Of a DNA stretch of 35,507 nucleotides, positions 17,835 to 25,449 are shown piece by piece (the stretch's first letter is position 1; each line of letters opens with the position of its first letter). The stretch is from Ancalomicrobiaceae bacterium (GTDB taxonomy: Bacteria; Pseudomonadota; Alphaproteobacteria; Rhizobiales; Ancalomicrobiaceae). Both the position numbers and the translations under genes were made by a program. The DNA lies in NCBI GenBank assembly GCA_031291575.1, contig JARLIT010000223.1, forward strand, positions 1 through 35,507. Reading direction: 5' to 3'. The notes under the pieces are model-generated. The model was not told where the DNA came from. It searched no databases and saw nothing but the letters and a program-made list of their open reading frames with translations.

Positions 17835-17914
17835 GGGGTGACTCCTCGTTCTTCTTGTTTTGACGGCCGGTGCTGCGGTCGTGCTGGCGATGGTCGGAAA
17901 AGGCTGGACGGTCG

Positions 17915-18112
17915 TCAGGCGGCGAGCACCAGACAGGAGCCGCTCGGGCAGACCTCCTCGCACTGCGATTCCTCGAAAAAGCCGACGCAATCAGTGCATT
18001 TCTTCGGATTGATCGTGTAGACGCGGCCCTTGTGGCTGATCGCCTTGTTCGGGCATTCACTCTCGCAAGCGCCACAGGCGGTGCAGGTCTCGGTTTCGAT
18101 GTAATGCGCCAT
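17915..18112 (-). CDS. 2[4Fe-4S] ferredoxin, Allochromatium type
   Basis: The 65-residue protein has two cysteine clusters. Cys10, Cys13, Cys16 and Cys20 follow CxxCxxCxxxCP; Cys39, Cys42, Cys51 and Cys55 follow CxxCx8CxxxCP, with a further Cys60. The eight-residue insert in the second motif is the hallmark of Allochromatium vinosum-type (YfhL/FdxN-like) low-potential ferredoxins. A strong ribosome site (GAGAGGAGACGACCT) precedes the ATG at 18112; an in-frame upstream extension is not ferredoxin-like. It is followed by the FAD reductase on the same strand, a likely electron-donating partner. YfhL-type proteins occur widely as housekeeping ferredoxins, and nif-linked FdxN is similar, but no nitrogen-fixation gene is visible here. 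Confidence 0.94.
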   Translation of the reverse strand: MAHYIETETCTACGACESECPNKAISHKGRVYTINPKKCTDCVGFFEESQCEEVCPSGSCLVLAA

Positions 18113-18488
18113 AGGTCGTCTCCTCTCGTCTTCGTCTGGCTGCGCGGCGGGTTGTCGACCGACGAGGTCCGGAGCGGCGAACGCCCCTTGCCCCATCCGG
18201 TTCTATTGACATGTCTGTGGGAGAGGTTTGCCGGGGGTGCCGACCTCGCGCCGGCCCGGCGTGGGCCCATTGGCCCAGGGGGGATGGAACGGGGATGTCG
18301 GACGCCTGCACGTCACCAGTCCTTGCCAACGCGACGCAACTTCAGGAGCCTAGTCTAGGACCAATTCGAGCTGCTGCATGTCAGGTGGCGGACATATAGG
18401 TAGTCGAGCGGAGCGCCGGCGGAGATGGATCGGTTGGCCGATTGCCTCTCCGCCCGGCGGCGCCCGGCAGGAACATCCGCAGCAATCC

Positions 18489-18517
18489 TTGACCGCGACC
18501 CGCTCAACGCGTATAGA
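18489..18517 (+). promoter_or_regulatory. Strong sigma-70-type promoter before ffh
   Basis: TTGACC (18489-18494) and TATAGA (18512-18517) are separated by exactly 17 bases, the best promoter match seen in the window. Transcription should start near 18524. The next gene on this strand is ffh at 18740, so the transcript would have a leader of about 215 bases, or the promoter could drive a small RNA ending before ffh. Confidence 0.6.
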
Positions 18518-18674
18518 ACCGGCCTTCTCTCACGACCCTGTCGTAGTAGAGCCGCCGACCGGGGCTTGATCCCGGAGGTCCACGTCCGCCAGCGCGTAGC
18601 GCCCGCGGGCGCGTTTCCCGTTGCGCATGCCGGCATGGCGCGATGGCAGGCGGGACGCGGCGGCCCGGACGAGA

Positions 18675-18725
18675 CGGGGTCTTGAGAGAGCGAACCGTGC
18701 CAGCCCGATCGGGCTGGCGACCCCG
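18675..18725 (+). promoter_or_regulatory. Two-tier stem in the ffh leader
   Basis: The 20-base perfect palindrome at 18699-18718 (GCCAGCCC, GATC loop, GGGCTGGC) forms an eight-pair hairpin. Directly after it GACCCCG (18719-18725) pairs with CGGGGTC (18675-18681), closing a larger structure with a 17-base bulge on its left side. The ffh ribosome site (AGGAAC) begins a few bases downstream. No T-run follows, so it is not a standard terminator. It may shield or present the start region of ffh, or be the 3' end of a small RNA. Pairing is seen directly; function is inference. Confidence 0.45.
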
Positions 18726-18739
18726 ACAGGAACACATCG

Positions 18740-20344
18740 ATGTTCGAAAGCCTTTCCGAGCGGCTGTCCGGCATTCTGGACAAGCTTACCCGCCGGGGCG
18801 CGTTGACGACGGAAGCCGTCAACGAAGCCATGCGGGAGGTGCGCCGCGCCCTCATCGAGGCGGACGTGGCGCTCGACGTGGTCCGCTCGTTCACCGACAA
18901 GGTGCGCAACAAGGCCGTCGGCCAGGACGTGATCCGCTCGGTGTCGCCCGGCCAGCAGGTCATCAAGATCGTGCATGACGCACTGGTCGAGATGCTTGGC
19001 TCGGATGCGCAGCCGATCGATCTCAATGCCGTCGCTCCGGTGCCGATCATGATGGTCGGCCTGCAGGGTTCGGGCAAGACCACGACGACGGCCAAGATCG
19101 GCAAGCGCCTCGCCGAGCGCATGCGCAAGAAGGTCTTGCTTGCCTCGCTCGACGTTCGCCGCCCGGCGGCCCAGGAGCAGCTGCGCGTGCTCGGCGAAGC
19201 CAACGGCATCGACACGCTGCCGATCGTGGCGGGCGAGACGCCGACGCAGATCGCCGATCGGGCGATGCTGGCCGGACGGCTCGGCGGCTACGACGTGGTC
19301 ATTCTGGACACCGCTGGCCGCACCCATATCGACGAAGCCTTGATGCTCGAGATGGCCGAGATCAAGCGTATCGCTGATCCGCACGAGATCCTCTTGGTCG
19401 CCGACGCGTTGACCGGCCAGGATGCCGTCAATGTGGCGCGCGCCTTCGACGAGCGCGTCGGCATCACCGGCCTGGTTCTGACCCGCATGGACGGCGACGG
19501 CCGTGGCGGCGCAGCCCTTTCGATGCGCGCGGTCACCGGCAAGCCGATCAAGCTGTTGGGCGTCGGCGAAAAGGCCGATGCGCTCGAGGATTTCGATCCC
19601 CGCCGCATCGCCGGCCGTATCCTCGGCATGGGCGATATCGTCGCGCTGGTCGAACGGGCGGCGCAGGACCTCGACATGGCCAAGGCCGCCAAGATGGCGG
19701 CCAAGCTGAAGAAGGGCACCTTCGATCTCGACGATCTCGCCGATCAGCTCAAGCAGATGCAGAAGCTCGGCGGCATGAAGTCGATCATGGGGCTGATGCC
19801 GGGCATGGGCAAGCTCGCCAAGCAGCTCGACGGTGCCGCCCTGGACGACAAGGTGTTCAAGCGCCAGGTCGCCATCATCTCCTCGATGACGAAGCAGGAA
19901 CGGGCCAAGCCCGAGATCCTCGCCGCCTCGCGCAAGCGCCGCATCGCCGCCGGCTCCGGCGCCAAGGTCGAGGAAATCAACCGGCTGTTGAAGCAGCATC
20001 GGCAGATGGCCGACTTGATGAAATCGATGAAGAAGGGCGGACGTGGCGGGCTCGGCGGAATGCTGGGCGGCCTGTTCGGCGGCGGCATGCCCGAGATCGA
20101 CCCGGCGATTCTGGAAGAAATGGCCAAGTCCGGTCAGATGCCGCCGGATCTGGCGGGCGGCATGCCCGCTGCTCCGAATGCGCCCGGTTCGTTGGGGGCG
20201 CCCAAAGGCGCGCCGACCGGCCTACCGCCTGGGCTGCCCACTGGATTGCCGCCGGGGTTGCCCGGTCTGCCGGGACTGGGCTCGTTCGGACCGAAGGGTC
20301 CGGGTGGTTTCCCGGGACTGCCGGGGTTGGGGAAGAAGAAATGA
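18740..20344 (+). CDS. ffh: Signal recognition particle GTPase Ffh
   Basis: Ffh binds 4.5S RNA and signal sequences of nascent membrane proteins and docks on FtsY. The 534-residue product has the N domain (MFESLSERLSGILDKLTRRG), the G domain with P-loop VGLQGSGKTTTTAKIGKRL near residue 105, DVRRPAAQEQL, the DTAGR motif and TRMDGDGRGGAAL, and the Met-rich M domain from about residue 330 (MKSIMGLMPGMGKLAKQLDG, then the RNA-binding SRKRRIAAGSG). Beyond about residue 430 comes a Gly/Met/Pro-rich tail with PGLP-type repeats, longer than in E. coli. It starts the cluster driven by the promoter at 18489 and overlaps the next gene by four bases. Confidence 0.97.
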   Translation: MFESLSERLSGILDKLTRRGALTTEAVNEAMREVRRALIEADVALDVVRSFTDKVRNKAVGQDVIRSVSPGQQVIKIVHDALVEMLGSDAQPIDLNAVAPVPIMMVGLQGSGKTTTTAKIGKRLAERMRKKVLLASLDVRRPAAQEQLRVLGEANGIDTLPIVAGETPTQIADRAMLAGRLGGYDVVILDTAGRTHIDEALMLEMAEIKRIADPHEILLVADALTGQDAVNVARAFDERVGITGLVLTRMDGDGRGGAALSMRAVTGKPIKLLGVGEKADALEDFDPRRIAGRILGMGDIVALVERAAQDLDMAKAAKMAAKLKKGTFDLDDLADQLKQMQKLGGMKSIMGLMPGMGKLAKQLDGAALDDKVFKRQVAIISSMTKQERAKPEILAASRKRRIAAGSGAKVEEINRLLKQHRQMADLMKSMKKGGRGGLGGMLGGLFGGGMPEIDPAILEEMAKSGQMPPDLAGGMPAAPNAPGSLGAPKGAPTGLPPGLPTGLPPGLPGLPGLGSFGPKGPGGFPGLPGLGKKK

Positions 20345-20670
20345 GCAAGACGCCTGAAACGACGACATCCGCCGCCGGCGTCGACGTTCATGCCGAGCTG
20401 AAGCGGCTGAGGGCTTCGATCGACAACATCGATGCGGCACTCGTGCATCTCTTGGCCGAGCGCTTCAAGTGCACCAAGGCGGTCGGTACCTATAAGGCCA
20501 CGCACGGCCTGCCGCCGGCCGATCCGGCGCGCGAGCGCCAGCAGATCGCTCGGCTGAGGAGTCTCGCCATCGATGCCGATCTCGACCCCGATTTCGCCGA
20601 GACATTTCTGAATTTCGTCGTCAAGGAAGTCATCCGCCACCACGAGGCGATCCGCGACGGCCGTCACTGA
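20341..20670 (+). CDS. AroQ-type chorismate mutase
   Basis: The 109-residue protein converts chorismate to prephenate, the entry to phenylalanine and tyrosine. It is a single AroQ helical domain: ELKRLRASIDNIDAALVHLL (about residues 19-38) holds the first active-site helix. AERFKCTKAVGTYKATHGLPP supplies the catalytic-lysine region, and the last helices are in ETFLNFVVKEVIRHHEAIRDG. The ATG overlaps the ffh stop (ATGA), so translation is coupled. A chorismate mutase between ffh and rpsP is typical of Hyphomicrobiales. The downstream prephenate enzyme TyrC is encoded at 29.2 kb in this window. Confidence 0.93.
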   Translation: MSKTPETTTSAAGVDVHAELKRLRASIDNIDAALVHLLAERFKCTKAVGTYKATHGLPPADPARERQQIARLRSLAIDADLDPDFAETFLNFVVKEVIRHHEAIRDGRH

Positions 20671-20709
20671 ACCTGAAAATTCAATCGTTCCTACAGGAGA
20701 CTACCGAGC

Positions 20710-21075
20710 ATGTCGTTGAAGATTCGCCTGGCCCGCGGCGGCACCAAGAAGCGGCCCTACTATCGCATCGTCGTTGCCGACGCCCGCGCTCCGCGTGATG
20801 GCCGTTTCATTGAGAAGGTCGGCACCTTCAATCCGCTCGTCGCCAAGGACAGCCCCGAGCGCGTCACGCTCGAAGCCGAGCGCTGCCAGCATTGGCTCTC
20901 CGTCGGCGCGCAGCCGACCGACCGCGTCGCCCGCTTCCTGGACGCCGCCGGCCTGATCAAGCGCGAAGCGCGCAACAATCCGGAAAAGGCCGTGCCGGGC
21001 AAGAAGGCGCAGGAGCGCGTCGCCGAGAAGGCCAAGAAGGCCGCCGCCGCCGCTGCCGAGGTGGCCGAGGGCTGA
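20710..21075 (+). CDS. rpsP: 30S ribosomal protein bS16
   Basis: The N-terminal [20 protein letters not shown] is the diagnostic S16 start, followed by [23 protein letters not shown] and the [17 protein letters not shown] segment. At 121 residues it is longer than the E. coli protein because of a Lys/Ala/Glu-rich tail, which is common in alphaproteobacteria. A ribosome site (CAGGAGACTACC) precedes the ATG. It lies 39 bases after the chorismate mutase stop and begins the classic rpsP-rimM-trmD-rplS order. Confidence 0.97.
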   Translation: MSLKIRLARGGTKKRPYYRIVVADARAPRDGRFIEKVGTFNPLVAKDSPERVTLEAERCQHWLSVGAQPTDRVARFLDAAGLIKREARNNPEKAVPGKKAQERVAEKAKKAAAAAAEVAEG

Positions 21076-21125
21076 TCGCCGTTGCCGGATCCGTTTGGCC
21101 GGGATCGCAGTGAAGGAGGGGCATC

Positions 21126-21767
21126 GTGACCGACAAGCGCGTTCTCCTCGGCCGCTGTGGTGCCGCCCATGGCATCCGCGGCGAGGTCAGGGTGAAGCCC
21201 TATACCGACACGTGGGACGGGCTCGGCGAATACGGGCCGCTCGAACTGGAGGACGGCAGTCGCCATCTGACCATCGAGCGGATGCGGCAGGCGGATACGG
21301 TCGTCGTCGTCAAGTTCGCCGGTATCGCCGACCGCACCGCAGCCGAGGCGTTGAACGGACAGGGCCTGTTCGTCGAGCGATCGGCGATGCCGGCGCCTGA
21401 CGAGGACGACACCTGGTACCATGCCGATCTGATCGGGCTTGCCGTGATGGATCGGGCCGGAACTCAGCTCGGGACGGTGCTGGGGGTGCCGAATTTCGGC
21501 GCAGGCGATCTGCTGGAGATCCAGCCGGCGAGCGGAACCTCGGTCTTCCTGCCGTTCACTGCGGCCTTCGTGCCGGAAGTGGATCTGGCGGGCGGGCGGC
21601 TGGTGATCGATCCGCCGGAGGACCTGTTCAAGCCGGCAAGTGCCGGCGAGGCGCCACCGAAGAAGCGGACCCGTTCCTTGAGGGCGCGGGACCGGGCCGA
21701 GGCCGGGTCGGCTTCGCCAGGGACCGCCGAAGGGTCGGATCCGTCGGGCGAAGGGAACGAAGGCTGA
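21126..21767 (+). CDS. rimM: 16S rRNA maturation factor RimM
   Basis: RimM assists folding of the 3' domain of 16S rRNA during 30S assembly and binds S19. The 213-residue product has the N-terminal RimM barrel ([23 protein letters not shown]) and the C-terminal PRC-barrel ([20 protein letters not shown], then [20 protein letters not shown]). About 45 residues after the barrel form a charged, low-complexity tail not needed in short homologues. The start is the GTG at 21126 with a strong AAGGAGGGG site seven bases upstream. Its stop overlaps the trmD start by one base (TGATG). Confidence 0.95.
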   Translation: MTDKRVLLGRCGAAHGIRGEVRVKPYTDTWDGLGEYGPLELEDGSRHLTIERMRQADTVVVVKFAGIADRTAAEALNGQGLFVERSAMPAPDEDDTWYHADLIGLAVMDRAGTQLGTVLGVPNFGAGDLLEIQPASGTSVFLPFTAAFVPEVDLAGGRLVIDPPEDLFKPASAGEAPPKKRTRSLRARDRAEAGSASPGTAEGSDPSGEGNEG

Positions 21768-22483
21768 TGTCCGGCTTTCGCGCCTCGGTCCTGACGCTCT
21801 ATCCGGAGATGTTTCCGGGGCCGCTCGGGATCTCGCTCTCCGGCAGAGGGTTGGCCGAGGGGCTGTGGTCGCTCGAGGTCGCCGACATCCGCAATGCCGC
21901 TTTGGACCGGCATCGCAGCGTCGACGACACGCCGGCGGGTGGTGGGCCGGGAATGGTGATGCGGGCCGACATCGTGGCGAAGGCGCTCGATGCGGTGACG
22001 GGCGAGGACGACGGGCGGCCGCGGCTGATGTTGAGTCCGCGAGGGCGTCCGCTCCGCCAGGAGATGGTGCGGCAATGGGCCGATGGTCCCGGCGTCGTCC
22101 TTCTGTGCGGTCGCTTCGAGGGCGTCGACGAACGCGTCATCGAAGGGCGCGGCCTTCTTGAGGTGTCGGTCGGCGACTACGTGCTGTCGGGCGGCGAATT
22201 GGCGGCGATGGTCCTCCTCGATGCCGTCGTGCGGCTGCTGCCCGGGGTGATGGGCAAAGTCGCGTCGGGCGAGGAGGAGAGTTTCGAGCACGGGCTCCTG
22301 GAGTACCCGCAGTACACCCGGCCGCAGGTCTGGGAAGGGCGGGAGATCCCGGAAACCTTGCGCTCGGGTGATCACGGCCGGATCGCGCGCTGGCGGCGCG
22401 AGGCGGCGGAACGATTGACGGCCGAGCGGCGCCCGGATCTTTGGGCGGCGTATCGGTCGGTGGGCCGGGACGGGCGATCCTGA
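21767..22483 (+). CDS. trmD: tRNA (guanine37-N1)-methyltransferase TrmD
   Basis: TrmD methylates N1 of G37 in tRNAs reading CNN codons and so prevents +1 frameshifts; it is a SPOUT (knotted) enzyme working as a dimer. The 238-residue protein shows [52 protein letters not shown] and the knot [30 protein letters not shown] and the catalytic-loop [13 protein letters not shown] also appear. Length and order are normal. It follows rimM with a one-base overlap; rplS comes after about 120 bases that contain a candidate internal promoter. Confidence 0.97.
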   Translation: MSGFRASVLTLYPEMFPGPLGISLSGRGLAEGLWSLEVADIRNAALDRHRSVDDTPAGGGPGMVMRADIVAKALDAVTGEDDGRPRLMLSPRGRPLRQEMVRQWADGPGVVLLCGRFEGVDERVIEGRGLLEVSVGDYVLSGGELAAMVLLDAVVRLLPGVMGKVASGEEESFEHGLLEYPQYTRPQVWEGREIPETLRSGDHGRIARWRREAAERLTAERRPDLWAAYRSVGRDGRS

Positions 22484-22541
22484 TCGCCTGGTGTTCGGCC
22501 AAGATGGAATTCGGGATCCCCGGCGCCGATGCGACGGGCAC

Positions 22542-22570
22542 ATGACAACGCGATGCAGTTGAGCTATAGG
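22542..22570 (+). promoter_or_regulatory. Candidate internal promoter of rplS
   Basis: ATGACA (22542-22547) and TATAGG (22565-22570) are 17 bases apart, matching nine or ten of the twelve consensus positions. The predicted start near 22577 leaves a leader of only about 27 bases before the rplS ATG. It would allow extra L19 synthesis beyond what the trmD transcript gives. Confidence 0.4.
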
Positions 22571-22603
22571 CATCGCCAACTCGCAGGACTTAAGGACTGG
22601 ACC

Positions 22604-22993
22604 ATGAGCACGATCATTCAAGAGCTCGACGCCGAGCAGGCAGCCGCCGTCGCCGCCAAGCGCACCATTCCGGCCTTTGAGCCGGGTGATACCGTCCGCG
22701 TCAACGTGAGGGTCGTCGAAGGCACGCGCACCCGCGTGCAGGCCTACGAGGGCGTCGTCATCGCGCGCGCCGGCTCGGGGCTGAACGAGAACTTCACCGT
22801 GCGCAAGATCTCCTATGGCGAAGGCGTGGAGCGCGTGTTCCCGTTCTATACGCCCCTGATCGAGTCGGTCGACGTGGTCCGCCGCGGCAAGGTCCGCCGC
22901 GCCAAGCTCTATTACCTGCGCGGCCTGACCGGCAAGGCGGCCCGCATTGTCGAGAAGCAGGACAAGCGGCTCGGCGGCCCGGCCAAGGCCTGA
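22604..22993 (+). CDS. rplS: 50S ribosomal protein bL19
   Basis: L19 lies at the subunit interface of the ribosome. The 129-residue product has the family features [42 protein letters not shown] (here in two parts, [10 protein letters not shown] and [20 protein letters not shown]) and [18 protein letters not shown]. The ATG at 22604 has TAAGGACTGGACC upstream; an earlier in-frame ATG at 22529 would add 25 residues without family character. It closes the ribosomal cluster and is followed by a hairpin. Confidence 0.97.
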   Translation: MSTIIQELDAEQAAAVAAKRTIPAFEPGDTVRVNVRVVEGTRTRVQAYEGVVIARAGSGLNENFTVRKISYGEGVERVFPFYTPLIESVDVVRRGKVRRAKLYYLRGLTGKAARIVEKQDKRLGGPAKA

Positions 22994-23024
22994 AGCCAGT
23001 TTTTTTCCGGCGTCCTAACCGGTT

Positions 23025-23062
23025 AAGGCAGCGAATGCGGGGATGCCCGTGCTCGCTGCCTT
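23025..23062 (+). terminator. Hairpin after the rplS cluster
   Basis: AAGGCAGCGA (23025-23034) and TCGCTGCCTT (23053-23062) are exact ten-base inverted copies, and CGGG/CCCG pair within the loop. The stem lies about 30 bases after the rplS stop. A seven-base T-run (23000-23006) precedes it and a mixed CGTCGTTTGC follows, so it lacks a clean T-tail. It is the likely transcript end of the ffh-rplS cluster. Confidence 0.45.
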
Positions 23063-23312
23063 CGTCGTTTGCGCTATCGTTGTCGAGATCCTGATCAGTT
23101 CGGCCGGTTGGCCGGCCTCAGGCTCAGTCTGCCGGTGTCCTGTCGGAAAAACGTCGGGTTTGCGGCGCCGTCTTGTCAGGAAGCCGGTTCCCGTCGGCCG
23201 GATGGTTCCATCTGTCCGGAGCTGGCTCTAGGATGCCGGATGATCGGCAGGCGCGGCGGGGCTCTCGCCGGGCTGCAATCCAAAACCGGGGTGACACGCC
23301 TTGCGGGACCCG
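23063..23312. other. Intergenic stretch before the 23313 gene
   Basis: Between the rplS hairpin and the methyltransferase-like gene I see no gene and no clear promoter. It contains several CCGG-rich imperfect palindromes of no evident meaning. Confidence 0.3.
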
Positions 23313-24035
23313 ATGCATCTCGACGTCGTCGACTTGAGGAACTTCTACGGCGAGCCGCTCGGGCAGATCGTCCGACTGATACTGAGGCGGCGCATCCGCC
23401 AGATGTGGCCGAGGATTGTTGGCGACCGGCTGCTGGGAATGGGCTATGCGACGCCGTTCATGCGGCCGTTCCTGAGGGAAGCCGAGCGCACCATCGGTTT
23501 CATGCCGGCACGCCAGGGCGTGGTCAACTGGCCGAGCGAGGGGCCTTCCGCCACGGCGCTGGTCGATGAGACCGATCTGCCCTTGCCCAATGCTTCGATC
23601 GACCGGGTGCTTGCCGTCCATCTCCTTGAACTCGTCGACGATCCCGCCGAAACCTTGCGGGAGATCTGGCGAGTCATGGCGCCCGGCGGCCGACTGATTG
23701 CGGTGGTGCCGAGCCGGCGCAGCGTCTGGGCGCGGGTTGAATCGACGCCGTTCGGGGTCGGGCGGCCGTTCTCGCGGCACCAGTTGGACGCGCTGTTGAA
23801 GGAGACGCTGTTCTCGCCCATCGACTGGCAGGGCGCCCTCTTCACGGCGCCGATTTCGCGCCGCTTCCTGATGCGCTCGGCGCCGGCCCTGGAGCGGATC
23901 GGTGCCATCCTGTGGCCGGCCTTGTCCGGGGTCATCATCGTCGAGGCGACGAAACAGATCTATCAGGGACTGCCGGCCCGAATCCGCTCCCGCCATGCGC
24001 CGGCGTTTCGCCCTCTGCTGATCCCGGGGGCGTGA
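23313..24035 (+). CDS. Methyltransferase-fold protein, atypical motif I
   Basis: The 240-residue product looks like a class I SAM methyltransferase of the Methyltransf_11 kind in its second half: LPLPNASIDRVLAVHLLELV (about residues 92-111), then DDPAETLREIWRVMAPGGRLIAVVP in two parts, the usual motif IV-VI region. The usual glycine-rich DxGxGxG is not present; the corresponding place reads GDRLLGMGYATPF. The N-terminus MHLDVVDLRNFYGEPLGQ is characteristic of a group common in Hyphomicrobiales beside glyoxalase II genes, although no such gene is seen here. The start may be the ATG at 23313 or the TTG at 23301, four codons earlier. Substrate unknown. Confidence 0.75.
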   Translation: MHLDVVDLRNFYGEPLGQIVRLILRRRIRQMWPRIVGDRLLGMGYATPFMRPFLREAERTIGFMPARQGVVNWPSEGPSATALVDETDLPLPNASIDRVLAVHLLELVDDPAETLREIWRVMAPGGRLIAVVPSRRSVWARVESTPFGVGRPFSRHQLDALLKETLFSPIDWQGALFTAPISRRFLMRSAPALERIGAILWPALSGVIIVEATKQIYQGLPARIRSRHAPAFRPLLIPGA

Positions 24036-24297
24036 GGACGCGAGCCACCGCCGCCCGCCGATCAGTTGCGGGCCAAGATGGCGGGTGCCGTTCAGCGGTC
24101 GCGGCATTTCCTCGCGGAGCGTCTCGCGCAGGATTGCGACCGGCGCCTGTCTGTGTGGCATGACCGCTCAGTTGCTGGATCTGAGGCCAACCCCATCGCG
24201 CTCCATTGACCTGTCCGACTCGACGCCGCGATGCGCTCCTGTTATCTGAATGTTTCTATGACACCCGCCTGACTGTCCGGTCTCAAGGTCGCGGCGA

Positions 24298-25431
24298 ATG
24301 CTTATTCGCAATAAGACGAATCGAATTGCCTATATTGACGGGATGCGCGGCGTCGCGATTCTAGTAGTCGTGTTGTATCATGCCTATTCCAGATGGTCTA
24401 CGGTTGTCCAATTTGGAGACCAGTTTGCGAATTGGCCCATAATTCGACAGGGGGCGATCGGAGTTCCTCTGTTTTTTATGATTTCCGGGTTTGTGATTCT
24501 TTCAACATTGCGCTCTTGCAAGACAATTGGCGAATTCTTACTGCGGCGGTTCTTGCGGCTCTTTCCAGCGATGCTGGCCGGGTCGGCTCTGATCTACCTG
24601 ACCGCTCCCCTGCTGCCGGAGCGTCCATTCGGGCCTGTCGACGCTCTTTCGCTCGTTCCCGGATTGACATTCATGGAGCCGGCCTGGTGGACGTGGCTCA
24701 GTCAAAATCCGGTTCGGGAGATGGAGGGCGCATTCTGGTCGCTTTATGTCGAAGTCAGATTCTACTGGATCTTCGGGATTTTGTATTTTCTCTTGGGAGA
24801 ATTTCGAGCGCTTTGTGTCATAGCGCTGCTGGCGTTCCTGTGGCTGGTACCCGTAGAGTCTCTGCGCGCGATCATGCTGGGGATGGGAAGCAACTTCTTC
24901 AGCTGGTTCTTCCTCGGTGCTTTTACGTTTCGGTATTGCACATTCAAACGAACGGAACGACTAAATTCGTTTATCATCGCGATAGTCGTGTTTGCTATTT
25001 TCTGCGCTATCCGCAACTATAGAAAGCAAATAGATTCTGAGATAATCAGTTTCCTGCTCATATTGGTCTTTGTCGCGGCACCGAGAGTCCCATCAATTCA
25101 GAGATTTTTTGAAAACCGGACTTTGCAATTTCTTGGGTTCGTCAGTTATCCGCTGTATCTGATCCACGAAAATCTGTCGGTCGCACTGATCGTCAAGCTT
25201 GGTGCGGCATGCCCCTGGATTCCCGGGCTATTGCTACCTGTCCTGCCAATCGCCAGCCTCACACTGATGGCTTGGGCCATCGCGCGATATGTCGAACCGA
25301 CCGTGAAGTCGATGTTGATGCCGGTCTACCGGTTGGGATTGGCTGTTCTCGGTGGCAGTGAACCGAAACGGGACTCGAGCACGCTGGAAGATCTTCGTGT
25401 AGTCAGTCCGGCAGCGGCCGGCGAGCGGTAG
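24298..25431 (+). CDS. Membrane acyltransferase, OafA/NodX family
   Basis: This 377-residue, multi-helix inner-membrane protein belongs to acyltransferase family 3, which O-acylates surface glycans or other extracytoplasmic molecules. Motifs are IAYIDGMRGVAILVVVLYHA with the catalytic-type His, GVPLFFMISGFVI, LLRRFLRLFPAML, FWSLYVEVRFYW and GFVSYPLYLIHENL. About ten hydrophobic segments can be counted. Its base composition is clearly more AT-rich than its neighbours, especially at 24950-25130, and its codon use differs (for example ATT, TTT and AGA codons), which suggests recent acquisition. It stands alone between the methyltransferase-like gene and convergent metW; the terminator hairpin at 25420 overlaps its stop. 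The acceptor molecule cannot be predicted. Confidence 0.88.
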   Translation: MLIRNKTNRIAYIDGMRGVAILVVVLYHAYSRWSTVVQFGDQFANWPIIRQGAIGVPLFFMISGFVILSTLRSCKTIGEFLLRRFLRLFPAMLAGSALIYLTAPLLPERPFGPVDALSLVPGLTFMEPAWWTWLSQNPVREMEGAFWSLYVEVRFYWIFGILYFLLGEFRALCVIALLAFLWLVPVESLRAIMLGMGSNFFSWFFLGAFTFRYCTFKRTERLNSFIIAIVVFAIFCAIRNYRKQIDSEIISFLLILVFVAAPRVPSIQRFFENRTLQFLGFVSYPLYLIHENLSVALIVKLGAACPWIPGLLLPVLPIASLTLMAWAIARYVEPTVKSMLMPVYRLGLAVLGGSEPKRDSSTLEDLRVVSPAAAGER

Positions 25432-25446
25432 CATCGACCGCTCGCC
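25420..25446. terminator. Shared hairpin between convergent genes
   Basis: GGCGAGCGGT (25420-25429) and ACCGCTCGCC (25437-25446) are exact inverted copies around AGCATCG. The stem overlaps the acyltransferase stop codon and ends four bases before the metW stop, so it can serve both directions. No T-run is present on either side. Confidence 0.5.
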
Positions 25447-25449
25447 CAG

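Larger units (their letters stand above)
18113..18739. other. Long divergent region, ferredoxin and ffh
   Basis: No protein gene can be supported in these 627 bases. The left part must hold the ferredoxin promoter on the minus strand, but I could not pick out a convincing -35/-10 pair. The right part holds a strong plus-strand promoter (18489-18517) and a leader of about 215 bases before ffh. That leader is rich in palindromes: CCGGG/CCCGG around 18559-18575, the 14-base GCGCCCGCGGGCGC near 18600, and the two-tier stem at 18675-18725. I searched by eye for the conserved SRP RNA core (GGAAGGAAGCAGC-like) and found none. Confidence 0.5.

Noticed and set aside
18113-18739. Possible 4.5S (SRP) RNA gene next to ffh.
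   Set aside because: The conserved GGAAGGAAGCAGC-like core was not found on either strand by eye; the palindromes present do not match its shape.
18530-19999. A His/Asp-rich minus-strand frame opposite ffh.
   Set aside because: Shadow of ffh, without family resemblance or ribosome site.
23000-23006. Run of seven T after rplS as an intrinsic terminator.
   Set aside because: No stable stem lies directly before it; the better hairpin is downstream at 23025.
23124-24161. A 345-codon minus-strand frame opposite the methyltransferase-like gene.
   Set aside because: Arg/Pro-rich shadow; the plus-strand frame has recognisable methyltransferase motifs.
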